From: Alistipes sp. | GTDB lineage: Bacteria > Bacteroidota > Bacteroidia > Bacteroidales > Rikenellaceae | Reading direction: 5' to 3' | DNA length: 28,904 nt | NCBI GenBank assembly: GCA_019422485.1 | Contig: JAHZDG010000028.1 | Location: forward strand, 1-28,904 | Shown: positions 23,776 through 28,904 of the stretch, one piece after another | Position numbering within the stretch: position 1 is the first letter of the stretch | How the letters are laid out: each line of letters starts with the position of its first letter | Translations under genes and position numbers: made by a program | The notes under the pieces: generated by a model | Database searches by the model: none | The model's input: the letters and a program-made list of their open reading frames with translations, nothing else | Told to the model about the DNA's origin: nothing

Positions 23776-24828
23776 TCAGTTCTTCAAAACAGACAACACA
23801 ACTTGAGCTGACTGATGCCAATCTTGGAATTTTTGCAATTGCTGCAGACGTATATTGTCTTCTATTTTCCAATCGTTTAATGCGTGAATCGCTTGTAACA
23901 ACTGATTTTGATCTGTCGGGGAGACCAAGACACCACAAGGTCCCAATACTTCAGGAATAGAGGTAGCATTAGATGCGATGATCTTGGCCCCACACGACAT
24001 GGCTTCCAGCAACGGAATACCAAATCCCTCAGAAAGAGAAAGAAACAGAAATGCATAACAATGCTGATAATAAGCAATCAGCACATCATCTGAAATCCCT
24101 GCATCTACGAATATAATTTTGGACGATTGTCTGGCTCTTAAGGCCGAATGCTGAGGAACACCGGCAATAACCAACGTTTCCCCTTTTAATTCCGAGGTAA
24201 ATACATCAATCAAATAAGGCAAATTTTTATTCGGAGCATCCCCAGACAAGGTAAAAAAATATTTCTCTGGCAAATTGGGTGGATATCCTTGTAGTCGATT
24301 AGCCCGTTGGATAAAAGAACTAATACAATTATAGGTCACCTCAACCTGAGGAATATTTAACTGTTGTTCAATTTCATGAGCCGAATACTGTGACACGCTC
24401 ATGCAACGATCAATCCGTGAATGACCATAACGAACCACTCCTCTGCGATATAATCGGCCGATAACCTGTTTCCAGGATATTTTTCCTCGTACCGGCTGCA
24501 TAAAAATCAAATCATGGATCGTAACCACTAACTTAATTTTCCGAGACAAGCCCACCGGGAATGTGTTGGCCGGAGACCACAATACGTCCAGATTATCCCG
24601 TTTAGCCATCCGGGGCAAATACCATTGCTCCACCAAAATCACATTGGCTGAAGGCAAATGTCTTTCTTGAAAATTAGCCGGCAATGATTCTTGAATAGGA
24701 AAATAAGAATAAAGAAAATACTCATTTTCTTTATCCATCTCGATCAGACATCTGACAACTTCACGAACATAACGTCCCATGCCACGAGTCGTGGCCGTAG
24801 CCATTGTATAATCTATTCCTATCTTCAT
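23776..24828 (-). CDS. Glycosyltransferase family 4
   Basis: Predicted retaining GT-B glycosyltransferase for a surface polysaccharide. The 350-residue protein starts MKIGIDYTMA, with the loop TTRGMGRYVREV typical of mannosyl/rhamnosyl-type GT4 enzymes. The acceptor lobe includes TIHDLIF and SVSQYSAHEI, and the donor lobe shows YFFTLSGDAPNKNL and SLSEGFGIPLLEAMSCG near residues 264-280, with the conserved E-x7-E pair. An in-frame ATG at 24879 would add 17 residues of poor quality, so 24828 is chosen. It is the last gene of the minus-strand cluster and lies 57 bp after the preceding GT gene. The stop is 90 bp from the converging gmhB stop; no clear hairpin was found between them. Sugar specificity cannot be read. 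Confidence 0.87.
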   Translation of the reverse strand: MKIGIDYTMATATTRGMGRYVREVVRCLIEMDKENEYFLYSYFPIQESLPANFQERHLPSANVILVEQWYLPRMAKRDNLDVLWSPANTFPVGLSRKIKLVVTIHDLIFMQPVRGKISWKQVIGRLYRRGVVRYGHSRIDRCMSVSQYSAHEIEQQLNIPQVEVTYNCISSFIQRANRLQGYPPNLPEKYFFTLSGDAPNKNLPYLIDVFTSELKGETLVIAGVPQHSALRARQSSKIIFVDAGISDDVLIAYYQHCYAFLFLSLSEGFGIPLLEAMSCGAKIIASNATSIPEVLGPCGVLVSPTDQNQLLQAIHALNDWKIEDNIRLQQLQKFQDWHQSAQVVLSVLKN

Positions 24829-24885
24829 ATTTTCCACAATTACCTTAAGATTCCAAGCTCCTTTAAAGCTAATCTGCAAAGCCTC

Positions 24886-25905
24886 TTAACATGGAGAAGA
24901 GGCCAACAAGGTCTGAATCTGATCTAACGTATGAGCTTCTGTATACTCTTGGAGAAAAATCTTTTTCGACTGATCACCCATCTTTTCTCTTAATGCAGCA
25001 TTCTCCATCAATATTTTCAAAGCATTTTGCACTTCCCGTACCTCTTTCACTGGCACCAATTTTCCATTAAGGTCATTTTGAACCATTTCAGGAATACCTC
25101 CTACAGGCGTAGCAATGACCGGGAGGCTCCATCGTAGAGCATCTATAATGGATAGAGGACAGTTTTCATAATATGATAACAAACAAAAAATATCAGCCTG
25201 CTGATAAAATGGAGACACATTTTGTTGAAATCCATAATAGTGAAATTGTTCTGGGTTTTGAGTCTGCATCCATTCAGATAAAGGACCCGCACCCACTACA
25301 TCCAGAACTAATTGATTAGGAGAAAAACCTTTCACTGCCTCCACCAACTCACACAAGCCTTTAGCGCGTTCCAAACGTCCCACAAATAACACCCTTAATG
25401 GACCCTTAATCTCTCGTCTGATCTTTGTTTGAAGGATCTCCGGAAGTCCATTATGAATAGCGACTGCTTTTTTTCTACAACATTTTTGTTGTTGCAAAGC
25501 GAACTTCGACACATGGATAACCTTATCGGCTGCTGCATAACACAAATGCAACAGTACAATATAGATCCATCTTTTCAATCCACGTAAAACAGATTGATTC
25601 GTGGTATGTCTATACACAATACGATATGGTTTTCGAAAAAGTAACGTAAAATACATACTTCGACCACCATTGAAGATCACGATCTTCGGCTGAAAAATTC
25701 GAAGAGCTTGTCTAATTTCTCGATACTGCACCCATATATTATCTGAAGAGAATTGCATACAACGATCAGCCGCCAATCGACTGGCTAAAGTCGAATCTCT
25801 TACTAAGAAGCACGCACCATCTATTTTTGCCAACACAGAAGAAACAAAATTCTCCCCTCCCCCAAAAAAAGGAGTCGTGCTAACAATCAATATATTTCTG
25901 CTCAT
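24886..25905 (-). CDS. Glycosyltransferase family 4 with E-x7-D active-site variant
   Basis: Predicted GT-B glycosyltransferase of the surface-glycan cluster. In 339 residues it shows the N-terminal loop TTPFFGGGENFV (10-21), VIHVSKFALQQQ at the lobe junction, the donor lobe start LRVLFVGRLERAKGL, the strand LDVVGAGPL and the donor-site stretch YYENCPLSIIDALRWSLPV (about 243-261). In that stretch the second Glu of the E-x7-E motif is Asp, a conservative change. PVGGIPEMV follows as expected. Its ATG overlaps the stop of the upstream polymerase gene by four bases (25902-25905), so the two are translationally coupled. Donor and acceptor are unknown. Confidence 0.87.
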   Translation of the reverse strand: MSRNILIVSTTPFFGGGENFVSSVLAKIDGACFLVRDSTLASRLAADRCMQFSSDNIWVQYREIRQALRIFQPKIVIFNGGRSMYFTLLFRKPYRIVYRHTTNQSVLRGLKRWIYIVLLHLCYAAADKVIHVSKFALQQQKCCRKKAVAIHNGLPEILQTKIRREIKGPLRVLFVGRLERAKGLCELVEAVKGFSPNQLVLDVVGAGPLSEWMQTQNPEQFHYYGFQQNVSPFYQQADIFCLLSYYENCPLSIIDALRWSLPVIATPVGGIPEMVQNDLNGKLVPVKEVREVQNALKILMENAALREKMGDQSKKIFLQEYTEAHTLDQIQTLLASSPC

Positions 25906-27206
25906 CGAATATAATATTTGGAAAGCGTTAATTTAGTCATAACAAAATATATAACAGCGGCTAGGATCGGAAATCGGAACAGAACATGAAAATCATAAGA
26001 AAACCAATTAGCTGAAAACATCAACACAATCATTGCTAAGAAAGCCCATACGGAACTATTCCGTACATAAGCGGATCGAATAAATTCAGCTATCAGATAA
26101 GTTAATATATATAACCCAATATATCCACAATGCACATAGGCTGCTGTAACATACAAACCTCCACCACCTGTTCTTGTAAAAAGATTGATCACTAACGGGT
26201 AGCGCATCGAATCAGGAAACTGAGATGGAGGAATGACTGATTGTCCGATTACACCTATATCCAACAAAATGCGATCCCAAAACGAAATTTTTTGGTTAAA
26301 CACCAACCCGGTTGCAGCGGCTGACCCATATAAATTGTCCGCATGATGGGAAAGAATAAACTCATCATTTTCAGAGAATAGAAGAGACCAGGAAAACTCA
26401 TTGCCCATTTTCAATGCATTCACTCCAACCAGCAGAATAAACCCCAAAAAGAAAATGGCAATGACCGTACGAACCTTCACATGCCCCTCCAAATACAATA
26501 GAAAAAACAAAAATCCAATAGGCGCAATCAAAACCCGGTAACCTCGTGTCACCGCATAGACAAAAATTAAAAATAATATCGTAATAATAAAGACATTCCG
26601 GAATCGTCTATTTTTAATCATAAAATAGCTTGTGCACAACAACATCATAAATAACAATGGAAGTGCATTGGTTGATTCCAGGTTATCCATATATGCCTGA
26701 TATGGCGATGAGGAAGCCAACACATTCTCTCCTTGCCGCCAAACCAGACCAAAACACGCCAATAACAAGAAGAAAAATAGGATTTTGGTATCCAACCCCG
26801 GATGAATAATGACTTTATCTTTCAATCTTACTCCATCCGGATTAAATACCCGTAACGTCGACATACAAATTGCGGCATAAAATACATAAAACTGAAAGAC
26901 GACATTCGAAAACAACAACCTTTCCTGATACTCCTGATAAGCAGACAGTTGCATATCGAAGTAAAAATAAGGTATAAGATAAAAGAAATAAAGAAAACAA
27001 TATAAGGTAAATAACAGAAAAAGAGGGGTCCTTTTAAAACGGAACACCAAATATACCTGCATTAAGACAATCAGAGGAATGGCCACATAATATATATCCA
27101 TTCCTCCGACCAACATGCTCCATAAAGGGATGGCAAATAATGTCATAATAATGACATAACATACCCTCAGTTTATGGAGGAATAACTTATCAAGCAAAAG
27201 TTTCAT
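25902..27206 (-). CDS. Wzy-like O-antigen/capsule polymerase (polytopic membrane protein)
   Basis: Predicted to join lipid-linked repeat units on the periplasmic side of the inner membrane. The 434-residue protein is strongly hydrophobic with about ten to twelve membrane segments, spread from residue 15 to 425. It has a large hydrophilic stretch in the second half (about residues 270-345, including LLFSENDEFILSHHADN and PPSQFPDSMRYPLV), the usual place of the periplasmic loop in Wzy proteins. Such polymerases diverge quickly, so the call rests on topology and on being among glycosyltransferases. The start codon touches the stop of the GT2 gene (TAG-ATG), and the end overlaps the next GT gene. 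A ligase of the WaaL type is an alternative. No Wzx flippase is in the window. Confidence 0.7.
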   Translation of the reverse strand: MKLLLDKLFLHKLRVCYVIIMTLFAIPLWSMLVGGMDIYYVAIPLIVLMQVYLVFRFKRTPLFLLFTLYCFLYFFYLIPYFYFDMQLSAYQEYQERLLFSNVVFQFYVFYAAICMSTLRVFNPDGVRLKDKVIIHPGLDTKILFFFLLLACFGLVWRQGENVLASSSPYQAYMDNLESTNALPLLFMMLLCTSYFMIKNRRFRNVFIITILFLIFVYAVTRGYRVLIAPIGFLFFLLYLEGHVKVRTVIAIFFLGFILLVGVNALKMGNEFSWSLLFSENDEFILSHHADNLYGSAAATGLVFNQKISFWDRILLDIGVIGQSVIPPSQFPDSMRYPLVINLFTRTGGGGLYVTAAYVHCGYIGLYILTYLIAEFIRSAYVRNSSVWAFLAMIVLMFSANWFSYDFHVLFRFPILAAVIYFVMTKLTLSKYYIR

Positions 27207-28094
27207 CTATCTATGAGCAATTTTGTAATAAAAATACCTCAATATAGACCGTACTGCAAATTTCCATTCCCCATAAGATAATATTAACCCTAGAAAATGA
27301 CGGAAACGAAGAGAGGTGTTTCTATTCCAAAATAATTCACAATATAAATTACGCAGTCTGAATGCTAAAACAGGGCGACTATTTCGAGTATAATTGGAAT
27401 GTTTCAGAAAATAGTTTAACAGTTTCACATTCCCGACATAATCATGAGAAGCACTATCCTGAGAGGCATAGATAAAATAATCCATCGTAGGCTTGGCTGA
27501 ATACAAAATAGAGCCAAACCGAGTCAGATCAACGATAAATGCCGCATCACAATATTTATTCCCTTTCGAGAGATCAAACCGCAATTGTTCCGCAATCACC
27601 TTTTTATAAATATACGAAGGGAAAGGCAAGCAACGATTGATTAAATATTGTTTAACAATAGCCGTTGATGAAGATAAAAGAAGATCCTGTTCTAAAGGTT
27701 GTTTTTCTCGGGTATGTTTTTTTTGATTGACATAAATAGCATTGGAGGCAACAGCTACGATATCTTCCGAATTGGCAAATTTCGACATAGCGGTTTCTAA
27801 CAGATCGTCATGCATCAGATCATCATCATGAAACAACATAAAATAGTCTGCTGTAACCTCTGTCAAAACTTGATTAAAATGGGCATTACTGGAAAGACAC
27901 GGAACACGTTGACGATATTGAAAAGGAAACCCTTCCGGGAATGCACGATGTAAAGCCTCTCGGGTTAAATCATTATCTGAATTATCCGAGACAATCAACT
28001 CATAGTCTGTATATGTTTGACGAAGAACCGACTGAAGGGTCTTCAATAAAGAATCTGGCCGATTATGTGTTAATATAAAAACCTGCAAAGACAT
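27207..28094 (-). CDS. Glycosyltransferase family 2
   Basis: Predicted inverting GT-A glycosyltransferase adding a sugar to a lipid-linked repeat unit in the cytoplasm. The 295-residue protein starts with the family strand LQVFILTHNRPDSLLKTLQS (3-22), followed by YELIVSDNSDND for nucleotide binding. The metal-binding acidic motif FHDDDL lies at residues 88-93 and is followed by a second acidic pair, HDD. The C-terminal third is rich in Arg, Tyr and aromatic residues (LRNLYCELFWNRN), which suggests membrane contact. It is directly joined to the polymerase gene and lies 23 bp after the hydrolase gene, so all belong to one minus-strand unit. The transferred sugar cannot be told. Confidence 0.86.
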   Translation of the reverse strand: MSLQVFILTHNRPDSLLKTLQSVLRQTYTDYELIVSDNSDNDLTREALHRAFPEGFPFQYRQRVPCLSSNAHFNQVLTEVTADYFMLFHDDDLMHDDLLETAMSKFANSEDIVAVASNAIYVNQKKHTREKQPLEQDLLLSSSTAIVKQYLINRCLPFPSYIYKKVIAEQLRFDLSKGNKYCDAAFIVDLTRFGSILYSAKPTMDYFIYASQDSASHDYVGNVKLLNYFLKHSNYTRNSRPVLAFRLRNLYCELFWNRNTSLRFRHFLGLILSYGEWKFAVRSILRYFYYKIAHR

Positions 28095-28117
28095 ATAACA
28101 AATATCATTTTACAAAA

Positions 28118-28904
28118 TTATAAATCATTATCTGTACATTGCAATCCAAATGTCACTATTCTTTTATTATACAACGAACCATCTGAAGATCCTAAACGTT
28201 CCATAAACTGATTATGTTCCCACGGATATTCATATGCTTGTACTTCATTCCCTACACGCATCAATTTTTCCACAAATACCTGATTCGGTACACTTCGATA
28301 AGTATAGCTGGAGGAATAAATACATAAAAATGGAGGATATTGTTCTCCTTCATCAATTAAAAAAAGAGGCAAATAAGAAGCCCATTTTTTCTTATCCACT
28401 GTCCCTACGGCATTGATCCAATACTGACCTAAACTATTCAACTTATACGTATCGACCAACTCCATAACTCCCATATAAGGCCCTCCATCTAAACAACAAA
28501 CTCCGGCAATACTTCCTGTCTGCAATCCAGCCTGTTGAACATACTGCGGATCTAAAGCCAAAACCGCCGCTAAATGGGCTCCAGCTGAATGTCCAACCAA
28601 ATATATCTTTCTTCCATTCCCTTTATATTGTGCAATATGATCCTGAACCCACTTTAAATTATTGGCAAGATCCGCCAAAGCGACCGGCAGAGTCACTCGA
28701 TCAGGGTTATTCAGATCACAAGGATTAGGAGACAACGAATAATCGGAACTAACAACGACAAAACCTTGTTGTACAAAAAAAGAACATTGACTAGACGTTA
28801 ACATGGATTTACTGCCTTGACACCATCCTCCGCCATGGATAAAAAACAGGACAGGACATTCCGATTCTAAAGGTTCAATCGGTGCATATATATCCATCTT
28901 GGCC
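28118..28904 (-). CDS. Alpha/beta hydrolase (esterase/lipase family, HGGG type), 5' end outside the window
   Basis: Predicted serine hydrolase. Counting from the in-frame ATG at 28897, HGGGW (21-25) is the oxyanion-hole motif, GHSAGAH carries the nucleophile Ser104, and WEHNQFMERLG near the C terminus supplies the likely catalytic His. The layout fits the BD-FAE / kynurenine-formamidase-like esterases. The frame stays open upstream to the window edge (GCC-AAG before the ATG), and KMDIYAP is normally an internal segment of these proteins, so the real start, and possibly a signal peptide, lies outside. It sits at the head of the glycosyltransferase cluster, 23 bp before the GT2 gene, so removal of acetyl or other ester groups from the glycan is possible but unproven. 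Confidence 0.8.
   Translation of the reverse strand, partial: AKMDIYAPIEPLESECPVLFFIHGGGWCQGSKSMLTSSQCSFFVQQGFVVVSSDYSLSPNPCDLNNPDRVTLPVALADLANNLKWVQDHIAQYKGNGRKIYLVGHSAGAHLAAVLALDPQYVQQAGLQTGSIAGVCCLDGGPYMGVMELVDTYKLNSLGQYWINAVGTVDKKKWASYLPLFLIDEGEQYPPFLCIYSSSYTYRSVPNQVFVEKLMRVGNEVQAYEYPWEHNQFMERLGSSDGSLYNKRIVTFGLQCTDNDL

Noticed and set aside
1..28904. CRISPR arrays, insertion sequences, integrases, rRNA
   Set aside because: No regularly spaced repeats, transposase- or integrase-like proteins, or rRNA-like stretches were seen on either strand.

Overview
The window looks like a chromosome segment of a Bacteroidetes bacterium, most likely order Bacteroidales. The evidence is the set of Bacteroidetes-type promoters (TTTG, about 19-20 bases, then TAnnTTTG or a close relative), the PurF-like protein that begins MGGFFG, the short-chain-dehydrogenase type of fructuronate reductase beside uxuA, the paired GH78 rhamnosidases, and a DUF3784-like membrane protein. 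Family and genus cannot be fixed from the sequence alone. No phage, insertion sequence, CRISPR array or rRNA was seen.

Layout. (1) 1-6623, minus strand: a deoxysugar catabolic block. A membrane protein is followed by two secreted GH78 alpha-L-rhamnosidase-family enzymes, then rhamnulokinase (rhaB, cut by the window edge) behind its own strong promoter and a leader of about 170 nt. (2) 6816-8912, plus strand: the uxuB-uxuA pair for hexuronate breakdown, closed by a perfect 17-bp hairpin. (3) 9102-13380: two PurF-like proteins on the plus strand flank a rubrerythrin gene on the minus strand. The first has lost its glutaminase site but keeps the Fe-S cysteine pattern of the B. subtilis type. The second keeps the glutaminase but lacks those Fe-S ligands. 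(4) 13408-15444: a full-length DsbD-like electron transporter, 27 bp behind the second purF. (5) 15541-15614: a CAT-anticodon tRNA with an odd T-loop. (6) 15938-17794: a stand-alone biotin-dependent carboxyltransferase (OadA/PycB type). (7) 18016-28904: a visibly AT-richer surface-polysaccharide region. A TlpA-like thioredoxin protein comes first, then on the plus strand a glycosyltransferase and hddA-gmhA-hddC-gmhB, then on the minus strand, converging on it, a hydrolase, a GT2, a Wzy-like polymerase and two GT4 glycosyltransferases.

How the genes work together. The rhamnosidases would release rhamnose outside the cytoplasm, and RhaB would phosphorylate rhamnulose inside. UxuB and UxuA would turn fructuronate into 2-keto-3-deoxygluconate. 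The four heptose genes make a complete inferred route from sedoheptulose 7-phosphate to GDP-D-glycero-alpha-D-manno-heptose, presumably a sugar donor for the neighbouring glycosyltransferases and a polymerised surface glycan.

The observations most worth following are the complementary loss of functions in the two PurF paralogs, the T-loop 54/58 exchange in the CAT tRNA, and the rhaB leader, which holds a T-arm-like motif and a possible short ORF.
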